A stretch of 39,619 bases of DNA. Origin: DATHZQ01 sp035458525. Its GTDB lineage: Bacteria > Actinomycetota > Acidimicrobiia > Spongiisociales > UBA5794. Shown in pieces: positions 1-7,313 of this stretch (position 1 is the first letter of the stretch; each line of letters opens with the position of its first letter). The DNA is taken from positions 1 to 39,619 of the forward strand of contig DATHZQ010000087.1 of assembly GCA_035458525.1 (NCBI GenBank). The letters are read 5' to 3'. Made by a program: the position numbers and the translations under genes. The notes under the pieces were generated by a model. The model was not told the origin of the DNA. It did no database searches and was given only the letters and a program-made list of their open reading frames with translations.

Positions 1-695
1 GTGCTGGGCACCGCGCGTGAAGCCATCCATGAAGATGGACACGGTCGGGAAGTTGGCGCCGCCGTAGGTGCAGAGAACACCGGTCTGGCTCATGCCTGCG
101 GCAAGGTAGCCAGCGGCGAACGCAGCTTCATCGGTCTGATATACCAACTCGCGCACGTTGGGCAGCGCAAGCGGAGCGAAGTTCTCGTCGGTGAGAACGT
201 TGTCGATCATGGTCCACGTGACGTCGGGATTTGCCTCGGCGTTGATGGCCGTCACTTCACCGAGGGCGAAGCCCACAGTGACGATGTGCTGGCAACCTTG
301 AGACAGCATTTGGTCGATGTTCGGCTGCCAGTCCGACGGGTCTGCCGACTCGAGGAAGAACGAATCCGACGTCGCAACGCCGGCATCGATAGCGGCTTGA
401 ACGCCCGCCCAGGCGGAAGCGTTGAAGCTGCGGTCGTCCACGCCGGCCAAGTCGGTGACCAGGCAGGTCTTGATGGCGTCGGCGGCCGGGGCCTGCGTCT
501 CATCGGTTGCTGCCGTGGTCGTGGTCTCGTCCTGCATGGCCTCGGTTGTGGTGGTTTCGTCCATGGCCTCGGTTGAATCCGTGGCAGCAGTGGTCGTGGT
601 CTCATCGCCGCCAGCGTCGTCATCGTCGCCACCACAGGCGGCGAAGACGAGCAACATTGCGGCGAGAAGGGCAATGAGCTTGATGCGAGATCTCA
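1..695 (-). CDS. BMP-family substrate-binding lipoprotein (3' end outside window)
   Basis: The frame read on the minus strand begins at a TTG (complement 693-695), preceded by a strong GGGGAGGA ribosome site 4 nt away, and runs off the window after about 231 codons. It opens with a lipoprotein signal (hydrophobic stretch then FAACGG, the Cys being the lipidation site), followed by a Thr/Ala/Glu-rich spacer with repeated DETTTTAATD-like units to about residue 65. The folded domain then begins with KTCLVTDLAGVDDRSFNASA, the signature start of the BMP/PnrA/Med family, and continues through QGCQHIVTVGF and CTYGGANFPTVSIFMDGF. Family members bind purine nucleosides for an ABC importer. The divergent nucleoside hydrolase supports a nucleoside-scavenging role. 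The family call is firm; the ligand is inferred. Confidence 0.88.
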
Positions 696-723
696 AGAGA
701 TCCTCCCCATATGAGCGATTGGA

Positions 724-741
724 CCTGTCTCTTCTGACAGG
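724..741. promoter_or_regulatory. Inverted repeat CCTGTC-N6-GACAGG upstream of the BMP gene
   Basis: A perfect 6-bp inverted repeat with a 6-nt spacer lies about 29 nt upstream of the TTG start of the BMP lipoprotein gene, inside its probable leader or promoter. It could be an operator or a small RNA hairpin. Nothing identifies a regulator. Confidence 0.35.
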
Positions 742-912
742 GGGCGGTCTCCCAGGGGTTGCGCGCAGAGCGTCCGATGGGGGGCCCGGTGGTCAGCATA
801 ATCTCCATCCGAGCGCCCGCGGATGACGGTGGACCGGAAACGCCGTATCAAAAGACCCGACCCCACCCGTCACCGGACGTCGAGAACGCCTCTCGACAGG
901 GTCTCTGGTTGA

Positions 913-918
913 TAGGGT
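913..918 (+). promoter_or_regulatory. Leaderless -10 box (TAGGGT) of the nucleoside hydrolase gene
   Basis: TAGGGT fits the actinobacterial TANNNT -10 and is followed after 6 nt by the ATG at 925, with no Shine-Dalgarno sequence. It lies inside an exact 11-bp direct repeat, AGGGTCTCTGG (898-908 and 914-924, period 16). Confidence 0.45.
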
Positions 919-924
919 CTCTGG

Positions 925-1854
925 ATGGCTCGGTCGATCATCATTGACACGGACCCTGGCCAAGACGACGCAATAGCGCTCTTGATGGCGTTGGTCTCCC
1001 CGGAGCTCAATGTCCTCGGAGTCACCACGGTCGCCGGGAATGTGCCGCAACCTCAGGTCACCGAGAACGCTCTGGCCGTTCTCGAGCTGGTCGGCTCGAA
1101 CGTACCCGTCTTCCGAGGCTGCGCTCGGCCGATCCTGCGCGAGCTGTACACGGCGGAGTACGTGCATGGGCCGACCGGCATCGATGGTGCCGATCTACCC
1201 GAACCCTCAGGTTCGGAGGCCGATCAGCACGGTGTGGATTTCATCATCGAGACATGTCGAGATCGAGATGACGTGTCCATCGTTGCCCTCGGGCCGCTCA
1301 CCAACCTGGGCGTGGCGCTGGCGAAGGAACCGATGCTCGCTCAGCACGTGCAGGAAGTCCTCTGGATGGGCGGTGCGGTCTTCGAAGGGGGGAATACCAC
1401 ACCAGCGGCTGAATTCAACGCATACGTGGATCCCCATGCTGCGCACATCGTGCTTTCCTCGGGAATCCCCTTGACGATGTTTCCGCTCGATGTGACCCAT
1501 CAAGCGCTCGTGCTGCCGGAGCACCTGGAGCGGATAAGGGCTATCGGCTCCAGCGCCGCGGAGGCAGTTGCTGGCATGCTCGCCTACTACGAGCGGTGGG
1601 ACGTAGAGAAGTATGGCTTTCCCGGTGCGCCTCTCCACGATCCCTGCCCGATTGCGTTCCTCTTGGATCCGGACCTGTTCGTTGGCAAGCACGTATCGGC
1701 TGCGATCGAGGTCTGTTCGGAGCAGAGCGCAGGAGCACTCCTCGCAGATTGGTGGGGAGTGAGCGGTTCGGTGCCGAACGTCACGATCATGCACACCGTC
1801 GCGGCGCCAGGATTCTTCGACCTGGTCATCGAGACCCTCTCCCGGCCGGAGTGA
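925..1854 (+). CDS. Inosine/uridine-preferring nucleoside hydrolase
   Basis: This 309-residue protein hydrolyses the N-glycosidic bond of ribonucleosides to free base and ribose. DTDPGQDDA at residues 8-16 is the family's Ca2+-binding N-terminal signature. EFNAYVDPHAA (163-173) and HDPCPIAFLL (238-247) are the other active-site segments, with the His-Asp pair in the last. Length is normal for the family. The gene is divergent from the BMP-type nucleoside-binding lipoprotein, so the pair probably imports and degrades nucleosides. The ATG at 925 sits 6 nt after a TANNNT box and lacks a ribosome site, which suggests a leaderless message. Substrate preference among nucleosides cannot be read from the sequence. 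Confidence 0.92.
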   Translation: MARSIIIDTDPGQDDAIALLMALVSPELNVLGVTTVAGNVPQPQVTENALAVLELVGSNVPVFRGCARPILRELYTAEYVHGPTGIDGADLPEPSGSEADQHGVDFIIETCRDRDDVSIVALGPLTNLGVALAKEPMLAQHVQEVLWMGGAVFEGGNTTPAAEFNAYVDPHAAHIVLSSGIPLTMFPLDVTHQALVLPEHLERIRAIGSSAAEAVAGMLAYYERWDVEKYGFPGAPLHDPCPIAFLLDPDLFVGKHVSAAIEVCSEQSAGALLADWWGVSGSVPNVTIMHTVAAPGFFDLVIETLSRPE

Positions 1855-1939
1855 CTGACGGTCCGGACGCTGGCCACATGACGTCGGTCATCGTCTCGAA
1901 GACGCCCGCGGTTCGGTCACCGTGGAGTAGCTCGGCGTC

Positions 1940-1945
1940 TACGCT
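1940..1945 (+). promoter_or_regulatory. Leaderless -10 box (TACGCT) of pheA
   Basis: TACGCT matches TANNNT and ends 8 nt before the pheA ATG. There is no purine-rich ribosome site in between, so the transcript probably starts at or near the A of ATG. Confidence 0.45.
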
Positions 1946-1953
1946 CCTGCGCC

Positions 1954-2775
1954 ATGCGCATCGGATATCAGGGCGAGCCGGGCTCGTACAGCCACAAGGT
2001 GGCGGGGGAGTTGTTTCCCGCCGCCGAGCGGATTGGGCTGCACAGCTTCGCCGAAGCGTTTGATGCGCTCGAGCGTGGGGAAGTCGACCGGCTGACGTTG
2101 CCAGTGGAGAACTCGACGACCGGGAGCGTGCTGCCGGTGCTCGACCGGCTGCCGGGCAACCCCGAGCACGGGCCGGTGTCGGTCATCGCCGAGCACCTCA
2201 TCGAGGTGCGGCACGCACTCCTCGGTCTCCCCGGCAGCGCACTCGAGGACATCGCCGAGGTGCGCTCGCATCCTCAAGCGCTCTCCCAAGCGGAGGAGAC
2301 ACTGTTGATCCTTGGCATCGATCCCGTGGCGCGGCCCGACACCGCCGGCGCCGTGCGCGAGGTCGCCGAAGGAGGGGATGTGACCGTGGCGGCGCTCGCT
2401 CCGCCCTGGGCCGGCGAGGCGCACGGTCTCGCCGTGCTCAAGACCGACGTGATGGACCGGCACCACAACACGACCCGGTTCTTCGTGCTGGCTCCAGGTG
2501 CACCGCAGGTCGATCCCGACGACGACAAGACGACCGTCGTCTTCACCACCGAGCATCGGCCAGGGGCGCTGGCGCTGGCGTTGACGGAGCTCGGTCTGCG
2601 CGGCGCCAACCTCACCCGCATCGAGTCGAGGCCGTCGACCGAGGCGTGGAGCTACCGCTTCTTCGTCGACCTGGTGCATACCCCAGGCCCGGCGGGCCTC
2701 GCCCACGTCATCGACCCGCCCCCGGCAACGCTCGCTCATCTCCAGGTGCTCGGGAGCTACAAGAGCGCCACGTAG
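1954..2775 (+). CDS. pheA: Prephenate dehydratase
   Basis: Prephenate dehydratase converts prephenate to phenylpyruvate, the committed step of phenylalanine synthesis. The 273-residue protein has the catalytic PDT domain first (YQGEPGSYSH at 5-14, LPVENSTTGSV at 49-59, and the diagnostic NTTRFFVL at 172-179, in which the Thr-Arg-Phe triplet is catalytic). An ACT domain from about 192 carries HRPGALA (201-207) and ESRP (224-227), the residues that bind phenylalanine for feedback inhibition. It is a monofunctional enzyme with no chorismate mutase part. It appears to be transcribed alone, with a probable leaderless start. An aminotransferase that could complete the pathway is encoded far away at 35844-36911. 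Confidence 0.95.
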   Translation: MRIGYQGEPGSYSHKVAGELFPAAERIGLHSFAEAFDALERGEVDRLTLPVENSTTGSVLPVLDRLPGNPEHGPVSVIAEHLIEVRHALLGLPGSALEDIAEVRSHPQALSQAEETLLILGIDPVARPDTAGAVREVAEGGDVTVAALAPPWAGEAHGLAVLKTDVMDRHHNTTRFFVLAPGAPQVDPDDDKTTVVFTTEHRPGALALALTELGLRGANLTRIESRPSTEAWSYRFFVDLVHTPGPAGLAHVIDPPPATLAHLQVLGSYKSAT

Positions 2776-2788
2776 CTCCTCCCCCCGG

Positions 2789-2839
2789 ATTCTTGCGTAT
2801 CTGGCCGCCGGCGGCATGGTGGCGTGAGCTACGCAAGTT
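2789..2839. repeat. Dispersed inverted-repeat element, copy 1 (51 bp)
   Basis: The element begins ATTCTTGCGTATCTG and ends TGAGCTACGCAAGTT. Its ends are near-perfect inverted repeats (TTGCGTA/TACGCAA), with GCGGCATGG in the middle. A second copy lies at 38551-38597. Both sit between the 3' ends of convergent genes, here pheA and the hotdog-fold gene, so a bidirectional terminator or REP-like element is plausible. Confidence 0.65.
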
Positions 2840-2857
2840 CGGGCGAGGGGGTCGCGA

Positions 2858-3313
2858 TCAGACGGGACGGACGTACGTTCCCGGGGCGATCGCCACGAGG
2901 CGGTCGGGGCGATCGTCGACCCACAGCTCGACGGTGCCGACGATGCGACGGGTGCTCGTGGAGTGGATCGTGGCCCGACCGACGACGTCACCGTATTGGG
3001 CGGGGCGGAGGAAGCGGATCGACATCTCGCTCGTGACGGCCATCGACTCGATCCCGACGACGCTGAACACGGCGAACCACAGCGCGGTGTCGGCGACCGT
3101 GAACATGGTGGGACCGCTGATGTAGTGGCCTGGTCGCAGCTCGGCCTCGTCGTAGATCCACCGTGCAATGGCATATCCGTCGCCGATCTCGTCGCATCGG
3201 TAGCCGGAATTCGCCGCGGCGGGAAATGCCTCGGGTAGGTAGCGGTTGACTTCGGCGGCGGTGGGGATCCGCCGCTCCGGTTCGTCAGCCAAGATGATCC
3301 GCCAGCCGTCCAA
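2858..3313 (-). CDS. PaaI-like hotdog-fold thioesterase family protein
   Basis: This 151-residue protein resembles single-domain hotdog thioesterases. The segment ISGPTMFTVADTALWFAVFS (about 63-82) corresponds to the central hotdog helix, with the usual G-P-x-x-F-x-x-A-D pattern. It is followed by the strand pattern SEMSIRFLRPAQYGDVVGRA typical of PaaI/YbgC relatives. Such enzymes hydrolyse acyl-CoA thioesters; the substrate is unknown. It follows the SRPBCC gene on the same strand with a 29-bp overlap. A TTG at codon 8 (complement 3292) would reduce the overlap to 8 bp, so the start is uncertain. The 3' end faces pheA across the dispersed repeat element. Confidence 0.72.
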   Translation of the reverse strand: MDGWRIILADEPERRIPTAAEVNRYLPEAFPAAANSGYRCDEIGDGYAIARWIYDEAELRPGHYISGPTMFTVADTALWFAVFSVVGIESMAVTSEMSIRFLRPAQYGDVVGRATIHSTSTRRIVGTVELWVDDRPDRLVAIAPGTYVRPV

Positions 3314-3710
3314 TGAAGTACTGCCAGCCCTCGAGGTGGCCCTTGCGCTCCTCCTCGTCGTCGGGGCCGTAGTCGCCGTGGGTGATCGTGATCATCGTGC
3401 CGTCCGACACCGCGGTGACCGTCACCAGAACGGTCTTTGCTGCGACGAGTCGCTCGTGATCCCACGCCCACGTGAAACGCACCCGATGGCCGGGCAGCAC
3501 CTCCAGAAAACGGCCGCGCAGCGTCCACTCCTGGGCAGGCCAGGAAAAGGCATACGTACCGTCCTCGGCCACGGTGGCCTCGTCTGCCCACCACTTCGTC
3601 ACCGCAGCGGGATCGGTGAAGGCCTCGGTGATCTCCTCGGGACCGGCGCCCGCGATCGTCCCCTCGAGAACGAGACGTGCGGGTGTGGAAGTCGTGGCTT
3701 CGGACAGCAT
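3285..3710 (-). CDS. SRPBCC (AHSA1/START-like) domain protein
   Basis: The 141-residue protein starts at ATG 3710 (MLSEATTSTPARLVLEG). It has the pattern of the Aha1-C/START-like ligand-binding fold: EEITEAFTDPAAVTKWWADEA, then FSWPAQEWTLRGRFLEVLPGHRVRFTWAW, ending in a long helix (KGHLEGWQYFIGRLADHL). Proteins of this family bind small hydrophobic ligands or act as co-chaperone-like modules; no specific role is visible. A TACCCT box 6 nt before ATG 3710, with no ribosome site, favours this start over the longer frame that would overlap the divergent methyltransferase gene. The next gene overlaps its 3' end, so the two are probably cotranscribed. Confidence 0.75.
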   Translation of the reverse strand: MLSEATTSTPARLVLEGTIAGAGPEEITEAFTDPAAVTKWWADEATVAEDGTYAFSWPAQEWTLRGRFLEVLPGHRVRFTWAWDHERLVAAKTVLVTVTAVSDGTMITITHGDYGPDDEEERKGHLEGWQYFIGRLADHLG

Positions 3711-3716
3711 GAGGCG

Positions 3717-3722
3717 AGGGTA
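3717..3722 (-). promoter_or_regulatory. Leaderless -10 box (TACCCT) of the SRPBCC gene
   Basis: On the minus strand TACCCT ends 6 nt before ATG 3710 with no ribosome site between. It helps to choose this start codon. Confidence 0.4.
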
Positions 3723-3819
3723 CCCCGCCGCCCGTGCGGTCGTCCGATCGTACGGGACAACCCAGTTCTGACACACCCCCCAGGTAACGTGGAGCGCAGC
3801 CAACCATTCGGAGCCCGGC

Positions 3820-5295
3820 ATGGGTGAACGCCGCCAACCGACAGCAACATCGAACTTCGGTGCCGGCCGCCGTGAGAACCACGATGCGACGGCGTTCTAC
3901 GAGCGGTTCGCCGCACCGGTCCTGTCAGACGACGACACGGTCGTGTACGCCGAGGGATTCGACGAACCGCGTTGTGTTCTCGGTGACGCGCGGTTCATGG
4001 ACGCAGTGCCGGACGGCTCCGTGGCGCTGGTCGTGACCTCACCGCCGTATTTCGCCGGCAAGGAGTACGAGGAACATCTCGGTGAGGACGGCGTCCCGGC
4101 CTCGTACCGGGAGTATCTGGAGATGCTCCACGAGGTGTTCGCCGAATGTGTGCGGAAGCTCGAGCCCGGGGGCCGGCTGGCCGTGAACGTGGCGAACCTC
4201 GGTCGCAAGCCGTACCGCAGCCTCTCCGCCGACATCGTTCGCATCCTGCAGGACGAACTGAGGCTGCTGCTGCGCGGCGAGGTGGTGTGGAAGAAGGCCG
4301 AGGGTGCCTCCGGTTCCGTTGCGTGGGGTTCATTCCGCAGCGCGGCGAACCCTGTGCTGCGCGACCTCACCGAGCGAGTCATCATCGCCAGCAAGGGCAG
4401 GTTTGATCGCGCCCGAAGCCCGAAGCAGCGGGCTACGGAGGGCTTGCCCCACGTGACGAACACCACCGCCGACGAGTTCATGGCGGCGACGCTCGACGTC
4501 TGGGACATTCCGTCGGAGAGCGCGAGGCGGGTAGGCCATCCCGCACCCTTTCCGGTCGAGTTGCCGCAGCGGCTCATCAAGCTCTACACCTACGAGGACG
4601 ATCTCGTGCTCGATCCGTTCGTCGGGTCGGGGACGACACTGGTGGCGGCCCTCAAGGAGGGTCGGCGGTCCGTCGGCTACGACCTCGATCCCGTGTACAT
4701 CGAGACCGCACAGAGGCGGGTCAACGAGGCGTTGCGCACAACCGCCGGGCCGGAGCCCGTCGCTGCGACCTCGACCGAGCGGGTTGCGGTCCAACCCGAG
4801 CTGCCGCCGACGCACTTCCAAGCACGCTCCACCTACGAGGGGAAGGCTGCGCAGGCCTTCGCCCAGACCGTGCTCGAGGAGGCCGGGTTCACCGTCGTCA
4901 AGAAGAACTACAAGCTGCGGCGCGCCGGCGTGCAGTTCAACTTCCTCGCAACCGACCAGCAGGGCGTGCAGTGGTGCGTCGACGTGTCGGGCGGCTTCAC
5001 GACGACCCGGGGCGGCTTGCTGAGAACCGACAGCGTTTGGAAGGCGCTCGGGCGAGCGCTCGTGCTCCGCGAGACAGAAGAGCGCGCGCCGCTGCTGCTG
5101 CTCACGTCGCATCTCCCCAAGCCCGGCAGCGAAGGCGACAAGGCGATTCGGGCCGTAGGCCCTGGAACCATTTGGGACGCCATCGACATGCGCGACCCAC
5201 TCGGGCAGCGGAGGCTGGCCCTCTACGCAACGGGCGAGTGTGAGCATCCCGCGTCCGGGTTCTGGAAAGAGACGGATCTCGAGGGTTTGGTGTGA
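3820..5295 (+). CDS. Beta-class site-specific DNA methyltransferase with C-terminal nuclease-like domain
   Basis: The 491-residue protein has two parts. Residues 45-305 form an amino-methyltransferase with the catalytic motif TSPPY at 73-77 before the SAM-binding motif DPFVGSGTT at 265-273, which is the beta-class order; the SPPY form is most often found in N4-cytosine enzymes. Residues about 336-475 look like a separate alpha/beta domain: EEAGF, then QFNFLATDQQGVQWCVDVSGG at 372-392, which recalls the core of a PD-(D/E)XK nuclease but with Ser where the catalytic Lys is expected. That tail may be an inactive nuclease fold used for DNA recognition; this is inference. It is the first gene of a tightly packed cassette and overlaps the next by GTGA. 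Target sequence unknown. Confidence 0.85.
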   Translation: MGERRQPTATSNFGAGRRENHDATAFYERFAAPVLSDDDTVVYAEGFDEPRCVLGDARFMDAVPDGSVALVVTSPPYFAGKEYEEHLGEDGVPASYREYLEMLHEVFAECVRKLEPGGRLAVNVANLGRKPYRSLSADIVRILQDELRLLLRGEVVWKKAEGASGSVAWGSFRSAANPVLRDLTERVIIASKGRFDRARSPKQRATEGLPHVTNTTADEFMAATLDVWDIPSESARRVGHPAPFPVELPQRLIKLYTYEDDLVLDPFVGSGTTLVAALKEGRRSVGYDLDPVYIETAQRRVNEALRTTAGPEPVAATSTERVAVQPELPPTHFQARSTYEGKAAQAFAQTVLEEAGFTVVKKNYKLRRAGVQFNFLATDQQGVQWCVDVSGGFTTTRGGLLRTDSVWKALGRALVLRETEERAPLLLLTSHLPKPGSEGDKAIRAVGPGTIWDAIDMRDPLGQRRLALYATGECEHPASGFWKETDLEGLV

Positions 5296-5609
5296 CCGGG
5301 CCCCTGGTGGCTTACGCCGTCGTTCGGGACGATCCCCCCGCCGTGTTTCTCGCCGAAGACCTCGAGGTACTGCAACGTGCCCTGGCGCTGCATCTCGTCG
5401 CACGGACCGATCCGAAGCGGGTGTCGGCCGAACTCGAGGAGCTACGCAGGGCGCTCCTGGACGAACGGTGGGGTGATGCCGTCTACAGCTGGATTCGAAT
5501 CACCGGAGTTCCCATCGACGTCTACACGGAGCGGATCAAGACCGCCGCCGACCTCCCTGCTGAAATGATCGGCATGCAGCTGCAGTTCGCCCCCTTGTTC
5601 CGGGACTGA
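5292..5609 (+). CDS. Small protein of unknown function, methyltransferase cassette
   Basis: I do not recognise this 105-residue protein. It starts with a GTG that overlaps the methyltransferase stop codon (GTGA), so translation is probably coupled. The sequence is mostly helical in appearance (EDLEVLQRALALHLVART, KRVSAELEELRRALLDERW) with one central strand-like stretch (YSWIRITGVPIDVYTE) and no Cys, transmembrane segment or signal peptide. The repeated acidic/basic helix pattern could suit a protein-protein or DNA-protein adaptor, for example a specificity or control subunit. The only firm evidence for a role is its position between the methyltransferase and the nuclease-like gene. Confidence 0.75.
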   Translation: MTGPLVAYAVVRDDPPAVFLAEDLEVLQRALALHLVARTDPKRVSAELEELRRALLDERWGDAVYSWIRITGVPIDVYTERIKTAADLPAEMIGMQLQFAPLFRD

Positions 5610-5611
5610 CG

Positions 5612-6673
5612 GTGGCGGCGCCGCGGACCGAGGTCACCGAGATCACCACAGGGCTCGGCATGCTCGGCTTCCCTTCTCTGGAGCGGGCGCTGGCCGTGCG
5701 TCCCCGGGCGGTGCTCAATGTCGAATCGGCGCACTACGAGCGGCTCGAAGCGGCGTGGCGGACGGGCAAATACGAGCGAGAGTTCGACGTGGCGTGGCGC
5801 AATGGCGTCGAGTTCGCCAGGTCGACCGAGGGTCTCCGGGGACGGCCGCCTTGGTCGCTCGAGTGGAAGGGCAGCCACAAACCGCCCGGATACGAGCAGA
5901 TTCCTGCCGATCTCAGGGTCGACCACGTCTATCTGATCTCCTGCAAATACGGTTCGAACATCCTGACCAATTCGTCGCCGGCCAATCTCTTCTCCCGGCT
6001 CCTCGCCGACCGGCAGGACGCACCAGTGGACTGGTACTTGGAGGTGGCTCCCGCGGACTACCAAGCGTTCTATGTCGCCTGCCGCAGCTACCTCGACGAC
6101 CGCTCGCTTCCCGTCAACGTGGCGTCATTGACGGTCGAGCACCGCGATCGACTCAAGCGAGGCATTCCACGTTCGCTCAGCGGCGACCTCCTTGCGGCGT
6201 ACTTGGCGTTCGCCGATGCGGTGGCAACCGCCTCGGCGGCTCGGTGGAAGCAGGCCATGGCACGGAGTCGGCGGCGTCGCGAGGAGACGCTGTGGCGGTT
6301 GCTGCGTCTGCAATCGGCGCCCTACTTCGTGCTTGGCGAGTCGGCCGGCGGCACGGAAGTCCGCTACCGCGTGGGTACACCGTGGGACTTCAGGAATCGA
6401 TTCCGCTTCCGCTCATTCGATGCGTGGCCGGATCTGCAGCGCCGCCAGCCGGTCGTGCAGTGGCACGCCGAGGTGACCGACAACGAGTCAGGACAGACCA
6501 GCATGGTCGACGGGCACGTCGAGGTCCGTTGGAGCCATGGTCGCTTTGCGCAAGCCCCGGAGGCCAAGGTCTATCTCGACACACCCCACCACAAGGTGCC
6601 CGGCTACGTGCCGCTGACCCCGGCGAGCGACGCCCCGGATCGGTTGCGGCTCACTTGGAATCGAGGTGAGTGA
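5612..6673 (+). CDS. Putative PD-(D/E)XK-like restriction protein
   Basis: This 353-residue protein starts at GTG 5612, 2 nt after the previous stop. Residues 81-123 contain WSLEWKGSHK, then PAD (98-100), a hydrophobic strand, and SCK (110-112) followed by YGSNILTNSSP. A P-x-D, about ten residues and x-x-K is the geometry of a PD-(D/E)XK nuclease core, with Ser-Cys in place of the usual acidic residue, so activity is not assured. The C-terminal part has a strand-rich region (VVQWHAEVTDNESGQTSMVD, about 272-291). Position next to a DNA methyltransferase makes a restriction partner the simplest idea. I do not recognise a named family. Confidence 0.62.
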   Translation: MAAPRTEVTEITTGLGMLGFPSLERALAVRPRAVLNVESAHYERLEAAWRTGKYEREFDVAWRNGVEFARSTEGLRGRPPWSLEWKGSHKPPGYEQIPADLRVDHVYLISCKYGSNILTNSSPANLFSRLLADRQDAPVDWYLEVAPADYQAFYVACRSYLDDRSLPVNVASLTVEHRDRLKRGIPRSLSGDLLAAYLAFADAVATASAARWKQAMARSRRRREETLWRLLRLQSAPYFVLGESAGGTEVRYRVGTPWDFRNRFRFRSFDAWPDLQRRQPVVQWHAEVTDNESGQTSMVDGHVEVRWSHGRFAQAPEAKVYLDTPHHKVPGYVPLTPASDAPDRLRLTWNRGE

Positions 6674-7313
6674 GCCTCCACGCCGTCCGGCCGAACGCGC
6701 CGCCTTCGAGGCCCTCCCATATCTGCTGGTCGGTCTGCTGCTTTCGGTACCGCTGTTGCTCGTGCCGACGCAGGACGAACCCCTGGCTCTCTTCACGACG
6801 CAGCTGGCGATGCTCGTCGCGCTCGGGCTCCTCGTGACCTGGCGTGTCGCACCTCTGGCCGACGCTGCGTGGTTCACGGAAACCTCATGGGGTGAGGACA
6901 GGCGCCGCCTGGGTGGTGTGGTCGTGCTCGTGATCGTTCCTACCGGCGTCGTTGCGCTCGTTGCGCTGGCGTCGTCCGCGGCGTTGCGCTTCGACCCGTC
7001 GCTGCAGTTTCTTCAATTGCTGTCCGCGTTGGACATCGCCTGGGCGGCCGCTGCGCTGTACCTCGGGGTCCGCTGGTGGCTCGGCCGCGGCCCGGCTCGG
7101 GTTGCGTCCGTCATGCTCGGCATCCTCTGCGTGCTGTCGGTGTGGAACTACCTGCGCGTGGTCGGCTTCGGAGCCAGCGGTGCGTGGATCGTCGACGGGG
7201 AGCAAATGCTCCGCCTCGTGTTGCCGTTCGACACGGTGGCCGCTCTGATGGCGATCGGGTCAGTGATCCTCGGGTTGCGTCGCGTCCGAGAAGCCAACGG
7301 CGCAGGCCAGTGA
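6666..7313 (+). CDS. Integral membrane protein of unknown function
   Basis: The 215-residue protein has five or six predicted membrane helices: ALPYLLVGLLLSVPLLLVP, TTQLAMLVALGLLVTW, LGGVVVLVIVPTGVVALVALA, LDIAWAAAALYLGVRWWL, ASVMLGILCVLSVWNYLRVV and PFDTVAALMAIGSVILGL. No transporter or enzyme signature is visible. Its GTG start overlaps the nuclease-like gene by 8 bp, so it belongs to the same transcription unit, which is unusual for a plain restriction-modification locus. Its last 54 bp overlap the 3' end of the convergent DUF547 gene on the other strand. Confidence 0.75.
   Translation: MSEPPRRPAERAAFEALPYLLVGLLLSVPLLLVPTQDEPLALFTTQLAMLVALGLLVTWRVAPLADAAWFTETSWGEDRRRLGGVVVLVIVPTGVVALVALASSAALRFDPSLQFLQLLSALDIAWAAAALYLGVRWWLGRGPARVASVMLGILCVLSVWNYLRVVGFGASGAWIVDGEQMLRLVLPFDTVAALMAIGSVILGLRRVREANGAGQ

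Noticed and set aside
3766..3790. Promoter with -35 TTCTGA and -10 TAACGT for the methyltransferase cassette
   Set aside because: TAACGT fits a -10, but the spacing to the -35-like sequence is about 13 bp, too short to support a call.
1939..3882. Long minus-strand open frame across pheA and its neighbours
   Set aside because: It runs antisense to pheA and through two real minus-strand genes in a different frame; composition is that of a shadow.
4330..5403. Minus-strand open frame opposite the methyltransferase
   Set aside because: Antisense shadow of a gene with clear TSPPY and DPFVGSGTT motifs.
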